DNA of 64,000 nucleotides from Pseudomonas capsici (GCF_017165765.1 NZ_JAFGZD010000006.1:278581-342580), one strand, 5' to 3'. Numbered from the stretch's first letter, positions 32,959 to 43,331 are shown. Translations and numbers: made by a program. Notes: a model not told the origin generated them from the sequence alone.

Positions 32959-35211
32959 TCAGTTCACGCGCGTGGTGATCTTCCAGGCACGATGGATCTT
33001 GCTGTTGCGCGCAAAATCCTGATCGATGGTCTGGGAGGTGATTTCCTCGACGGCATAGCGTTGGCCAAGATTCTCGTCCAGCACGAACTTGCGGAAGTTG
33101 TTCGAGAAATACAGAACGCCGCCCGGAGCCAGACGCGCCATGGCCAGATCGATCAACTCGACCTGATCGCGCTGTACATCGAAGATCCCTTCCATGCGCT
33201 TGGAGTTCGAGAACGTCGGCGGATCGATGAAGATCAGGTCGTACTCCTCACGACATGTCTGCAGCCAGGCCATGACATCGCCCTGCTCCAGACGGTTTTT
33301 GTCGGAGAAACCGTTGAGCGACAGGTTGCGCCGTGCCCAGTCCAGGTAAGTCCTGGAAAGGTCGACGCTGGTGGTGCTGCGCGCGCCGCCCTTGGCAGCG
33401 TGGACACTGGCGGTGGCCGTATAGCAGAACAGATTGAGGAAGCGCTTGCCCGCCGCCTCGCGCTGAATACGCATGCGCATCGGTCGGTGGTCGAGAAACA
33501 GACCGGTATCCAGATAATCGGTCAGGTTCACCAGCAGCTTGATACCGCCTTCGCTGACTTCCTGGAACTGGCCCTGTGCACTCTGACGCTCATATTGTCT
33601 GGTGCCGCTCTGACGTTCGCGACGCTTGATCACCACACGGCTCTTGTCGATGTTCAAGGCCTGGGGAATGGCTGCCAGCGCATCGAACAGGCGTGCCGAG
33701 GCCTTTTCCGGGTCGACGGATTTGGGTGCGGCATATTCCTGAACGTGAACCCAGTCGTGGTACAGATCGATAGCCAGGGAATACTCGGGCATATCCGCGT
33801 CGTACACGCGATAGCAGTCAATGCCCTCGCGTCGTACCCATTTGCTCATTTGCTTGAGGTTCTTTTGCAGACGATTGGCGAACATCTGCCCGCCTTCGCT
33901 CAAGCGTGCCTGTTCGACCACAACCGGAGCCGGCTTGATCGGATTGCCGTTCTTGTTGAGCTTCCTCTCGACCGGCTCTTCAACAGACGTCTCGCGCTCG
34001 ATCTGGCGCTGCTCGGACGTACGGCGCTCACCGGTAACGAACTGATCCGGCAGGACCTTGATAAGCAACAGCTTGCAAGGCAAGGCACCGTTCCAGAAGG
34101 AATACTGCTTGTGGCTGCGAATCCCCATGCGCTTGCCCAGATCAGGCGTACCGGTGAACACCGCAGCTTCCCAGTTGAGGCAAGCCTGACGCAGACGCTC
34201 GCCCAGGTTCTGATAGAGATACAGAAGGCTCGCCTCGTCGCCCAGGCGCTCACCGTAGGGAGGGTTACAGATCACCAGACCTTTCTGGTTCTGGTCCGGA
34301 CGCGGCTCGAAAGTCGCCACTTCGCCCTGATAGACCTTGATCCACTCGCTCAGGCCCGCACGCTCGATATTGTTGCGACCCGGCTGGATAAGACGCGGAT
34401 CGGCTTCGTAGCCACGAATCCACAATGGAGGCTTGGCCAGACCTGCCTGCGCACGCGCCAGGGCTTCATCATGCAACTTGCGCCACAATGCCGGGACGTG
34501 ACCGAGCCAGGCCGAGAACCCCCAACGTTCGCGCTTGAGGTTGGGCGCGATATCGGCGGCAATCATGCCGGCTTCCACCAGGAAAGTACCGACACCACAC
34601 ATCGGGTCAGCCAGTGCGCCACCTTCGGCAGCGATACGCGGCCAGCCGGAGCGGATCAGGATCGCCGCCGCCAGGTTTTCCTTGAGCGGAGCAGCGCCCT
34701 GCTGCAGTCGATAACCACGCTGGTGCAGGCTGTGGCCGGACAGATCCAGGGACAGAATCGCCTCGCCACGGTCCAGACGCAGGTGCACCCGCAGGTCAGG
34801 ATTGATCTTGTCCACGGAAGGACGCAGGCCATCGGAAGTGCGCAGTTTGTCGACGATCGCGTCCTTGACCTTCAACGCCCCGAAATGAGTGTTGTCGATG
34901 CCCGAACCATGACCACTGAATTCCACAGCCACGGTGCCATCGGCTTCCAGATGATCCTGCCAGTCGACATGCAGCACGCCTTCGTACAGGTCATCGGCGT
35001 TTTTCATCGGAAAACGCTTGAGTACCAGCAGCACCCGGTTCGCCAGACGTGACCACAGGCACAGCCGATAGGCGGTTTCCATATCGGCGGTACCGCGGAT
35101 GGCTGAGGTGTGTTCGCGTGTTTCCTGAAGACCAAGGGCAGTGGCTTCCTCGGCAAGCAGGCCTTCGAGGCCTTTGGGGCAAGTGAGGAAAAGTTCGTAG
35201 CGATCCGACAT
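32959..35211 (-). CDS. rlmL: Bifunctional 23S rRNA methyltransferase RlmK/RlmL
   Basis: A 750-residue fusion that makes m2G2445 (RlmL half) and m7G2069 (RlmK half) in 23S rRNA. The N-terminus RYELFLTCPKGLEGLLAEE and THUMP domain (about 45-155) lead into the first methyltransferase with the NPPYGER catalytic motif near residue 320. The second methyltransferase (about 440-750) has FLNLFCYTATASVHAAKGGA and FIDPPTFSNS near 658. ATG 35211 starts the canonical MSDRYELF sequence; the in-frame extension upstream is not conserved-looking. Confidence 0.94.
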   Translation of the reverse strand: MSDRYELFLTCPKGLEGLLAEEATALGLQETREHTSAIRGTADMETAYRLCLWSRLANRVLLVLKRFPMKNADDLYEGVLHVDWQDHLEADGTVAVEFSGHGSGIDNTHFGALKVKDAIVDKLRTSDGLRPSVDKINPDLRVHLRLDRGEAILSLDLSGHSLHQRGYRLQQGAAPLKENLAAAILIRSGWPRIAAEGGALADPMCGVGTFLVEAGMIAADIAPNLKRERWGFSAWLGHVPALWRKLHDEALARAQAGLAKPPLWIRGYEADPRLIQPGRNNIERAGLSEWIKVYQGEVATFEPRPDQNQKGLVICNPPYGERLGDEASLLYLYQNLGERLRQACLNWEAAVFTGTPDLGKRMGIRSHKQYSFWNGALPCKLLLIKVLPDQFVTGERRTSEQRQIERETSVEEPVERKLNKNGNPIKPAPVVVEQARLSEGGQMFANRLQKNLKQMSKWVRREGIDCYRVYDADMPEYSLAIDLYHDWVHVQEYAAPKSVDPEKASARLFDALAAIPQALNIDKSRVVIKRRERQSGTRQYERQSAQGQFQEVSEGGIKLLVNLTDYLDTGLFLDHRPMRMRIQREAAGKRFLNLFCYTATASVHAAKGGARSTTSVDLSRTYLDWARRNLSLNGFSDKNRLEQGDVMAWLQTCREEYDLIFIDPPTFSNSKRMEGIFDVQRDQVELIDLAMARLAPGGVLYFSNNFRKFVLDENLGQRYAVEEITSQTIDQDFARNSKIHRAWKITTRVN

Positions 35212-35758
35212 GAATATTCCAGGGCCTGAGCCGTCAGCGGCGGGCAACGCATTGCCCGACCAGATTTAAAACAGACGTCTTTCATGGAGAACGTCTGCGT
35301 GGCACACAATTTGTGCCGGTCCACCGCATGAACCTGTCATGTCATTACGGCAGTTTTCAATGATGAAAAAGTGAATATTGGACCCTACGACGTAGGTAAT
35401 AAAAAGTCACATCGCGACCCTTCGTCGAATATCCACTGAATGCATTAAGCCATTACTCGCATTTGCGAGCCCGTCTCACTCCTGGCTGAAACCCGCGACT
35501 CAGCAGGGTTGGGACAAGAATCAAATTTGAAACACCTTCCTGCTTATCGCTCTACAGACCTAAATGTGACGTGCTTATGACAAAACGATCATTCCCAGCG
35601 TCTCGCGCTTTGGTTAGAACTCACCACAGGTCATCACTGCAACGGTAATGACACTCAGGCCCGCGACGCCGGCAGCGGGCACCAACGGCAGAAAATTCTG
35701 CCAGACCTCGACAGAGGTCTTCAGGGATATAACAGTCAACAGACGAGGGCAATACCCT
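35212..35758. promoter_or_regulatory. Long intergenic region upstream of rmf
   Basis: 547 bases without a convincing gene, AT-richer than the surroundings. Short inverted repeats are visible (CTCGCATTTGCGAG at 35457-35470 and GACCTC-4-GAGGTC at 35704-35719). The latter lies about 40 bases before the rmf start and could shape its leader. The rlmL promoter must also lie here. No tRNA or recognised sRNA was found. Confidence 0.45.
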
Positions 35759-35974
35759 ATGAGAAGACTTAAGCGTGATCCGTTGGAAAGAGCATTTTTG
35801 CGCGGATATCAATACGGCGTTACTGGTAAATCCCGTGAGCTTTGCCCTTTTACTCTACCGTCAGTACGCCAGGCATGGATCAATGGTTGGCGAGAAGGAC
35901 GTGGCGACAACTGGGACGGTATGACCGGCACTGCGGGAATCCACAGACTCAACGAACTTCACGCGGTCGGATAA
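35759..35974 (+). CDS. rmf: Ribosome modulation factor
   Basis: A 71-residue, very basic protein that drives 70S ribosomes into inactive 100S dimers in stationary phase. MRRLKRDPLERAFLRGYQYG at the N-terminus and the VRQAWINGWREGRGDNW core are diagnostic. GAGG precedes the ATG at 35759; the frame open to 35648 is rejected on homology. A strong terminator follows. Confidence 0.95.
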   Translation: MRRLKRDPLERAFLRGYQYGVTGKSRELCPFTLPSVRQAWINGWREGRGDNWDGMTGTAGIHRLNELHAVG

Positions 35975-36058
35975 GGTAGTCTCCGGCCAGTCCATCAAAC
36001 TCTACTGACTTTTACACCAACACCATGCACGCCCCATCCGGGCGGCGGGCTGCGGCCC

Positions 36059-36087
36059 AGGGGCTCCTCAGGGAGCCCCTTTTTTTC
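36059..36087 (+). terminator. Intrinsic terminator of rmf
   Basis: A 9-bp stem AGGGGCTCC / GGAGCCCCT with a 4-base loop, followed by seven T. Confidence 0.92.
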
Positions 36088-36095
36088 GCCTGCAA

Positions 36096-37121
<1,026 letters not shown>

Positions 37122-37303
37122 GGGCAGGCAAGGCTCGTGGGAAGCTGAATTCAGGGCGCGATTATAGACATGTGCCGGCCCGGGCGCGAGGCAAGCTTGC
37201 ATATCGTGCTCTTGCGCCCTCCATCTGTGCGCTACGCTTCAAGGCAGTGCATGAATCTGTTCGGCACAACCTGCGAAACCCTGTAAAAAGCTTTACTTGT
37301 GAA

Positions 37304-37320
37304 TTGGCACAACCGCTGCA
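37304..37320 (+). promoter_or_regulatory. Sigma-54 promoter of the nitrate reductase operon
   Basis: TTGGCACAACCGCTGCA fits the -24/-12 consensus YTGGCACGRNNNTTGCW except at two positions, with GG at 37306-37307 and GC at 37318-37319 in the required spacing. Transcription would start near 37331, just before the ANTAR hairpins. This agrees with NtrC-type nitrogen control. Confidence 0.75.
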
Positions 37321-37347
37321 TGGACGCCTTCATGTAATTCACAAGAC

Positions 37348-37440
37348 TGCAGCCCTCAACGATGAGAGCTGCACTTCCCGAAAGTACGGGACCGGACAAA
37401 GGCGTCCTCGTCAGGCAACTGACGAGACGCCTTTTTTGTT
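37348..37440 (+). promoter_or_regulatory. ANTAR-responsive antitermination leader (NasT/NasR target)
   Basis: Two hairpins precede an intrinsic terminator. The first has an outer stem TGCAGC/GCTGCA (37348-37353, 37368-37373) and an inner CTC/GAG closing the hexaloop AACGAT (37358-37363). The second is TCCCG/CGGGA (37376-37380, 37387-37391) with hexaloop AAAGTA (37381-37386). Both hexaloops have A at position 1 and G at position 4, the known recognition rule for ANTAR-domain antiterminators. The terminator is at 37401-37437. NasS/NasT are presumably encoded elsewhere. Confidence 0.85.
37401..37437 (+). terminator. Regulated intrinsic terminator in the nitrate reductase leader
   Basis: Stem of GGCGTC/GACGCC plus TCGTCAG/CTGACGA with one bulged C, loop GCAA, then six T. 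It lies about 50 bases before the first start codon, so it is an attenuator rather than an end-of-gene signal. Confidence 0.88.
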
Positions 37441-37487
37441 TGCGCAGGATTTATCGAGCACGCCCCTGTCGTGACCTCGGAGGCAAG

Positions 37488-38717
37488 ATGGCGAAACTCA
37501 GACTGGTAATGATCGGCAATGGAATGGCCGGGGTTCGCACCCTTGAAGAACTGTTGAAGCTGAACGAAGACCTTTACGAAATCACCGTCTTCGGCGCCGA
37601 ACCGCACCCCAACTACAATCGAATCCTGCTCTCGCCGGTACTGGCTGGCGAGCAGACCTTCGACGACATCGTGCTCAACGACCTGGATTGGTACAGGAAA
37701 CACAATATCCAGCTGCTGCTTAACCGTCGCGTAGTGAAAATCGACCGCTCCCGGCGCATCGTCACTGCCGAAGATGGTACCCAGGCCTACTATGACCGCC
37801 TGCTGATTGCCACCGGCTCACGTCCCTTTGTACTGCCGGTTCCCGGCAATACCCTCAAAGGCGTGATCGGCTATCGCGACATCGCCGATACCCGGCTGAT
37901 GATCGATACAGCAACCACTCACCGGCGCGCGGTGGTCATCGGTGGCGGCCTCCTGGGGCTGGAAGCGGCAAACGGTCTCAAGCTGCGTGGCATGGATGTA
38001 ACCGTGATCCACAACGGTCAATGGCTGCTGGAGCGACAACTGGACAAGACCAGCGGCCAGATGTTGCAGGCAGCACTGGAGCGTCGCGGCCTGGCGTTTC
38101 GTCTCAACGAGCAGACCGAGGCCTTTCTCGGCGATGAGCTGGGCCAGGTCCAGGGCGTGCAATTCAAGGGCGGAGCCGTGATCGATGCCGATCTGGTGGT
38201 CATGGCCGCAGGCATTCGTCCCAACATGGAACTGGCCGCACAGTCAGGCCTGCCTTGCGACCGTGGCATCCTGGTCAATGACACTCTGCAGACCTACGAT
38301 CCACGGGTCTACGCCATCGGCGAATGCGCCAGCCATCGCGGCATCGCCTATGGACTGGTTGCGCCGCTGTTCGAGCAGGCCCGAGTCTGCGCCAATCACC
38401 TTGCACAGTTGGGTTTCGCCCGTTATCAGGGCTCGGTCATCTCGACCAAGCTGAAGGTTACCGGCATCGATCTGTTCTCTGCCGGCGACTTTCTGGGTGG
38501 CGAAGGCACCGAAAGCATCATCCTCTCGGACCCTTTGGGCGGCATATACAAGAAACTGGTCATCAAGAATGACGTGCTGGTCGGTGCCTGCCTGTATGGC
38601 GACACCGCCGACGGCAACTGGTATCTGCAACAGATACGGGAAAACCGCGGGATCGATACCATCCGCAATCACCTGATGTTCGGCGAACAGACAACCGACG
38701 AGGCGGCGTGCGCATGA
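37488..38717 (+). CDS. FAD/NAD(P)H-dependent reductase subunit of assimilatory nitrate reductase
   Basis: A 409-residue flavoprotein resembling the N-terminal half of NirB; it should pass electrons from NAD(P)H to the catalytic subunit encoded next. The FAD motif GNGMAGVRTLEEL begins near residue 10, the NAD(P) motif VVIGGGLLGLEAANGL near 147, and the GECA flavin segment near 283. GGAGG precedes the ATG at 37488. The stop overlaps the next start (ATGA). Names differ between species (nasB, nasC), so no symbol is given. Confidence 0.88.
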   Translation: MAKLRLVMIGNGMAGVRTLEELLKLNEDLYEITVFGAEPHPNYNRILLSPVLAGEQTFDDIVLNDLDWYRKHNIQLLLNRRVVKIDRSRRIVTAEDGTQAYYDRLLIATGSRPFVLPVPGNTLKGVIGYRDIADTRLMIDTATTHRRAVVIGGGLLGLEAANGLKLRGMDVTVIHNGQWLLERQLDKTSGQMLQAALERRGLAFRLNEQTEAFLGDELGQVQGVQFKGGAVIDADLVVMAAGIRPNMELAAQSGLPCDRGILVNDTLQTYDPRVYAIGECASHRGIAYGLVAPLFEQARVCANHLAQLGFARYQGSVISTKLKVTGIDLFSAGDFLGGEGTESIILSDPLGGIYKKLVIKNDVLVGACLYGDTADGNWYLQQIRENRGIDTIRNHLMFGEQTTDEAACA

Positions 38718-41434
38718 TGGAAGTCTCGACCCAGGCCACACAAATCACAGCCTCCACATGTTGCTACTGCGGCGTTGGCTGCGGCGTGCTGATCGAACAT
38801 GACGGGCAGAACATTCTCGGAGTCAGTGGCGACCCACAGCATCCGGCCAACTTCGGCAAGCTGTGCAGCAAGGGCTCCACTCTGCACCTGACCGGCGACC
38901 TGTCGGCTCGCGCGCTGCAGCCGCAGTTGCGCCTGAGCAAAAACCTGGCCCGCAGCAACACCGATTGGGACACGGCTCTGGAACACGCCGCCAATGTCTT
39001 CGCCGATACCATCAGGGAACACGGCCCCGACAGCGTGGCGTTCTATATCTCGGGACAATTGCTGACCGAGGATTACTACGCGTTCAACAAACTGGCCCGG
39101 GCACTGGTGGGCACCAATAACATCGACAGCAATTCCCGGTTGTGCATGTCTTCGGCAGTAGTGGGCTACAAACGCAGCCTGGGCGCCGATGCACCGCCGT
39201 GCAGTTACGAAGACATCGAGCTGAGCGATTGCGTGATGATCGTCGGCAGCAACATGGCCTACGCCCACCCGATTCTGTTCCGGCGACTGGAAGAAGCCAG
39301 GAACCGTCGTCCCGAGATGAAAATCATTGTGATCGATCCCCGGCGTACGGACACCTGCGAACTGGCGGACCTGCACCTGGCCATTCAGCCAGGTACTGAC
39401 GTTGCGCTGTTTCACGGCATCCTGCATCTGCTGATTAGCGAAGGCTTTACCGATCACGGCTTCATCGAAGCCCACACCCAGGGCTATGCAGAACTGGAAA
39501 TCCTGGCTCGGGATTACCCGCCAGAGACTGTCGCCGAAACCTGTGGCATCTCCCTCGAAGACCTGCACGCCTGCGCCCGCTGGATTGGCCAGGCTCCCGG
39601 CTTCCTGTCGCTCTGGTGCATGGGCTTGAACCAGTCAACAGCCGGCAGCGCCAAGAACAGCGCACTGATCAACCTGCATCTGGCCACCGGCCAGATCGGC
39701 CGACCCGGCTCAGGCCCCTTCTCGCTCACCGGCCAGCCCAATGCCATGGGTGGCCGCGAAACCGGCAGCCTGTCCAACCTGCTACCAGGCCATCGTGAAG
39801 CCGGCAATGCCGGGCATCGCGCCGAAGTCGCCGAATACTGGGGGGTCGACACGCTCCCCGCCACTCCCGGCCTGCCAGCCATCGATCTGTTCGAGCAGTT
39901 GCGCACAGGCAAGATCAAAGCGCTCTGGATCGCCTGCACCAATCCGGCTCAATCCCTGCCCGATCAGCAAAGGATCAGGGAGGCTCTGAGCACATGCCCG
40001 TTCGTGGTATTGCAGGAAGCCTTCCAGACCACTGAAACAGCACGCTTTGCCGATCTGCTGCTGCCCGCTGCCAGCTGGGGCGAAAAGGAAGGCACCGTCA
40101 CCAATTCGGAACGGCGTATCTCCAATGTGCGCAAAGCCATTGCTGCTCCAGGCCTGGCACGTCCCGACTGGGCAATCACCGTGGATTTCGCGCAACGTCT
40201 GGAACGCAGGCTGCGACCTGGCTCGCCGGGGCTCTTCGACTTCACCAGCCCTGACCAGCTGTTCGATGAATACAAGGTTCTGACCAAGGGCCGCGATCTG
40301 GACATGTCCGGCATCGACCGTGACCTCATCGACCGTTGCGGCCCGCAGCAATGGCCTTTCCCTCAAGGGGCCCGCACAGGTACGGCTCGCCTGTACAGCA
40401 ATGGCATATTCCCGACCCCATCGGGTCGGGCACAGTTTGTCTGCGATGCTTATGCCGCTGCCAAAGAGCTGCGTGATGCGCAGTATCCGCTGACGCTCAA
40501 TACCGGGCGACTGCGCGATCAGTGGCACGGCATGAGCCGTACAGGCACTGCAGCGCGCCTGTTTGGTCATGTCAGCGAAGCCATTCTGGGCCTGCATCCG
40601 CAGGAAATGGAACGCTATGGTTTGAAATCAGGCGATCTGGTCCATTTGCACAGTCGTCGTGGCGAACTGGTGGTGTCCGTAGGCAGCGATGACGGAGTTT
40701 TTCCGGGTCAGGCATTCCTGCCCATGCACTGGGGCGACCGGTTTCTCAAGGGCGGCATCAATGTGTTGACTCAACCGGCCTTTGACCCGCTGTCCAGACA
40801 ACCGGAACTCAAGCATTCCGGAGTACGTATCGAGAAAGCCCACTTGCCCTGGCAATTCTTCGCCCTGATCGAAGGTGACGTGCAAAACCACCTGACGGCG
40901 TTACGTCCGCTGTTTGATACATTTGCCTATGCCAGCCTGGGACTGATCGGCCGCGAACGCCCTGCCCTGGTGATACGCGCAGCCAATGCCCAGGCACCGG
41001 AACACTCGCTGCTGGAAGACATCGATCGCCTGCTGGGCCTCGATGAAGGACCGGTAATGGCCTATGACGACCCGAAACGCGCCATCGGCAAGCGGATCCG
41101 CCTGGATGACGGGCATATCACAGCCTTGCGTCTGGCCGGAGAAACCCTGGCTCAGCACTGGCTGCAGAATCTATGGCTGAACGGTCGGGTGGACGAACAA
41201 CTGCGCCGCTGGATGCTGGCTCCAATCAGTACGGAGCCGGGCAAGAACGCCTCTCAAGCCCGCGACAGAATCCTCTGCAACTGCAAGAACGTCAGTCAGA
41301 ACACAATCATGAAGGGAATCGATAACGGTCTGGATTTGAATCAACTGAAAACCCAGTTGGGTTGCGGAACCCAGTGCGGTTCGTGTGTCCCGGAAATAAA
41401 AAGATTGATCAGTGCTGTTGTACTGGCCGATTAA
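38714..41434 (+). CDS. nasA: Assimilatory nitrate reductase catalytic subunit with C-terminal [2Fe-2S] domain
   Basis: A 906-residue cytoplasmic molybdoenzyme that reduces nitrate to nitrite. The N-terminus binds a [4Fe-4S] cluster (CCYCGVGCG and CSKG), then the Mo-bis-MGD domains with LCMSSAVVGYKRSLG and the C-terminal molybdopterin dinucleotide-binding barrel. The last 60 residues form a BFD-like [2Fe-2S] domain with CNC and GCGTQCGSC. ATG 38714 overlaps the upstream stop; ATG 38717 is equally possible. nirBD are not adjacent, so nitrite reduction must be encoded elsewhere. It depends on the Mo cofactor genes at the left end of the window. Confidence 0.92.
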   Translation: MMEVSTQATQITASTCCYCGVGCGVLIEHDGQNILGVSGDPQHPANFGKLCSKGSTLHLTGDLSARALQPQLRLSKNLARSNTDWDTALEHAANVFADTIREHGPDSVAFYISGQLLTEDYYAFNKLARALVGTNNIDSNSRLCMSSAVVGYKRSLGADAPPCSYEDIELSDCVMIVGSNMAYAHPILFRRLEEARNRRPEMKIIVIDPRRTDTCELADLHLAIQPGTDVALFHGILHLLISEGFTDHGFIEAHTQGYAELEILARDYPPETVAETCGISLEDLHACARWIGQAPGFLSLWCMGLNQSTAGSAKNSALINLHLATGQIGRPGSGPFSLTGQPNAMGGRETGSLSNLLPGHREAGNAGHRAEVAEYWGVDTLPATPGLPAIDLFEQLRTGKIKALWIACTNPAQSLPDQQRIREALSTCPFVVLQEAFQTTETARFADLLLPAASWGEKEGTVTNSERRISNVRKAIAAPGLARPDWAITVDFAQRLERRLRPGSPGLFDFTSPDQLFDEYKVLTKGRDLDMSGIDRDLIDRCGPQQWPFPQGARTGTARLYSNGIFPTPSGRAQFVCDAYAAAKELRDAQYPLTLNTGRLRDQWHGMSRTGTAARLFGHVSEAILGLHPQEMERYGLKSGDLVHLHSRRGELVVSVGSDDGVFPGQAFLPMHWGDRFLKGGINVLTQPAFDPLSRQPELKHSGVRIEKAHLPWQFFALIEGDVQNHLTALRPLFDTFAYASLGLIGRERPALVIRAANAQAPEHSLLEDIDRLLGLDEGPVMAYDDPKRAIGKRIRLDDGHITALRLAGETLAQHWLQNLWLNGRVDEQLRRWMLAPISTEPGKNASQARDRILCNCKNVSQNTIMKGIDNGLDLNQLKTQLGCGTQCGSCVPEIKRLISAVVLAD

Positions 41435-41461
41435 ATATTTATTCATCAAATCGCAGACAAA

Positions 41462-41490
41462 GAAAAGCCCGGCATAAAGCCGGGCTTTTC
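41462..41490. terminator. Bidirectional terminator between nasA and oprF
   Basis: A 12-bp perfect stem GAAAAGCCCGGC / GCCGGGCTTTTC with a 5-base loop and A/T runs on both flanks, placed between convergent genes. Confidence 0.93.
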
Positions 41491-41506
41491 ATTCAAAGCA
41501 GGCTAA

Positions 41507-42547
41507 TTACTTAGCTTGTGCTTCAACTTCAGCTTCTACGCGACGGTTTACTGCGCGGCCAGCTTCAGTTGCGTTGTCAGCAACTGGACGGGTTTCGCCG
41601 TAACCAACCGAGTTTACGCGGTTAGCGCCAACACCGTACTGGTTGACCAGAACTTGTTTAACGGCGCTTGCGCGACGCTCGGACAGTTTCTGGTTGTAAG
41701 CGTCAGGACCGACGGAGTCAGTGTGACCTTCAACAGTGGTGGTGGTTTGTGGGTACTGTTGCATGAAGTCAGCGAGGTTTTTGATGTCGCCGTAGCTGTT
41801 AGGCTTGACCACAGCCTTGTCGAAGTCGAACTTCACGTCCAGCTCGACACGAACCACTTCAGCAACTGCCGGGCAGCCATCAGCGTCAACAGTTACGTTG
41901 GCTGGGGTGTTAGGGCACTTGTCGACGTTGTCGCACACGCCATCGTTGTCGCTGTCGGAGCAGACTTCAGCAACTGGAGCCGGAGCTGGAGCTGCTTCGG
42001 TTTTCTTGCTGCCGCCACCGAAGTTCACACCGATACCAACGCTAGGAGCCCACTCGGTCTCGCCCTGGTCGATGTTGTACTGAGCTTCAACGCCAGCACG
42101 AGCGTAGAAGTTGTCGGTGAAGTACAGCTTGGCACCGCCGCCAACGTTGGCGAAGGTGGAACCGTTACGACCACCACGGCCAGTCTGACCGATGCTCTGA
42201 TCGGAGAAACCTGCAGACACGTAAGGACGCAGCATGTCGCCTGGGTTGTTGAAGTGGTACAGAGCGTCCAGGGCAGTGTTGGAGCCCTTGATGTTCTTGC
42301 CATCATCGCCACGAGCGTTGTGAACTTCGTCGTAGCCCAGACGCAGTTCCACATCGTCAGTCAGGAAGTAACCGATCGAACCGCCGAACAGGTTGCCGTC
42401 GTTTTTGAAGTCACGAGAGCTGTCGAAGTACTGCTTCTTGGCGAAGCCCTCGATCTCGACTGCGCCTTGGCCTTGCGCCAGCACGCCGAACGAAGTCGCG
42501 GCAACGATAGTACCAATGGCCAAGCCCAAGGTGTTTTTCAGTTTCAT
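41507..42547 (-). CDS. oprF: Major outer-membrane porin OprF
   Basis: A 346-residue structural porin that anchors the outer membrane to peptidoglycan. Signal peptide 1-24 (SFGVLA); N-terminal 8-strand barrel to about 180; an Ala/Pro linker; a four-cysteine segment with CSDSDNDGVCDNVDKCP; then the OmpA-like domain with EGHTDSVG and NRRVEAEV motifs. It sits directly behind sigX, and transcription by SigX is established in Pseudomonas. GGGGA precedes the ATG. Confidence 0.96.
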   Translation of the reverse strand: MKLKNTLGLAIGTIVAATSFGVLAQGQGAVEIEGFAKKQYFDSSRDFKNDGNLFGGSIGYFLTDDVELRLGYDEVHNARGDDGKNIKGSNTALDALYHFNNPGDMLRPYVSAGFSDQSIGQTGRGGRNGSTFANVGGGAKLYFTDNFYARAGVEAQYNIDQGETEWAPSVGIGVNFGGGSKKTEAAPAPAPVAEVCSDSDNDGVCDNVDKCPNTPANVTVDADGCPAVAEVVRVELDVKFDFDKAVVKPNSYGDIKNLADFMQQYPQTTTTVEGHTDSVGPDAYNQKLSERRASAVKQVLVNQYGVGANRVNSVGYGETRPVADNATEAGRAVNRRVEAEVEAQAK

Positions 42548-42654
42548 CCGTTAAATCCCCATCTGGTGATTGTAAAGCAGCCCCATTACAACTGAGGCAA
42601 TTCGTCGGCAAGTCTAGCAGACCTTGCCAGTTCTTTAGAGATATTTGCTCCGAG

Positions 42655-43245
42655 TTAAGTTTCGGTGATGCCCGCAAATTTCTCACGTAATTTATCCAAT
42701 GCCCGCTTATAGCGCATTTTCGTTGCGCTTAAGCCCATGTGCATGATGTCTGCGATCTCCTGGAATTCCAGTTCTGCGACAAATCGCAGCACCAGAATCT
42801 CCCGATCGATCGGGTTCACATGCACAAGCCAGCGATCGAGTCCGCCCCTTTCTTCAGGTTTGGGCGTCTTTTCTTCAGACGCTTCCTCAAGCGGGTCCAG
42901 ACTCAAAGCATCCATCAAGCGACGCTTTCGCCGTTCCTTTCTGTACTGAGTGATGCACTCGTTGTAGGTGATGCTGTAAAGCCAGGTTTTGAATTTCGAT
43001 TTTCCTTCGAAATTCTTCAATCCATACAAGACCTTAAGCATCACTTCCTGACAGACATCATCAGCATCGCGATCGTTCCCTAAATAACGTGCACAGACGT
43101 TAAAAAGTGTTCTCTGGTAACGACGCATCAATTCTTCGTAAGCCCGCGTCACGTTGAAAAGCTCGACGTGAGCGCGCGCGACCAGCTCCTCATCTGAGAG
43201 CTCGCGTGGGTCGTAGCGCGTCGAAAGCGGTAAGGGTTTATTCAA
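42655..43245 (-). CDS. sigX: ECF RNA polymerase sigma factor SigX
   Basis: A 196-residue extracytoplasmic-function sigma factor that controls oprF, membrane fluidity and biofilm genes in Pseudomonas. Region 2 (about 25-95) includes RDADDVCQEVMLKVLYGLKN and region 4 (about 135-190) holds FQEIADIMHMGLSATKMRYKRA. The start is TTG at 43245, which gives the conserved length and start of the family. No classic anti-sigma gene is adjacent; CmpX and CrfX upstream are linked to SigX activity. Confidence 0.95.
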   Translation of the reverse strand: MNKPLPLSTRYDPRELSDEELVARAHVELFNVTRAYEELMRRYQRTLFNVCARYLGNDRDADDVCQEVMLKVLYGLKNFEGKSKFKTWLYSITYNECITQYRKERRKRRLMDALSLDPLEEASEEKTPKPEERGGLDRWLVHVNPIDREILVLRFVAELEFQEIADIMHMGLSATKMRYKRALDKLREKFAGITET

Positions 43246-43331
43246 AACGAGTCGTGCCGACAGTCAGTTCAATGTCCGCCAATCCCCGGTTTCCGGCAAA
43301 TTGTGGCGGCATAGATTAGCAGATTCGCCGC

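Noticed and set aside
32992..35052. A 686-codon frame opposite rlmL
   Set aside because: Same cause: mirror of a strongly coding gene, composition rich in Gln, Leu, Arg and His without domains.
37205..37250. Possible NtrC half-sites upstream of the sigma-54 promoter (TGCGCC...GTGCG)
   Set aside because: The match to the NtrC dyad is too poor and the half-sites do not mirror each other, so it was not listed as a feature.
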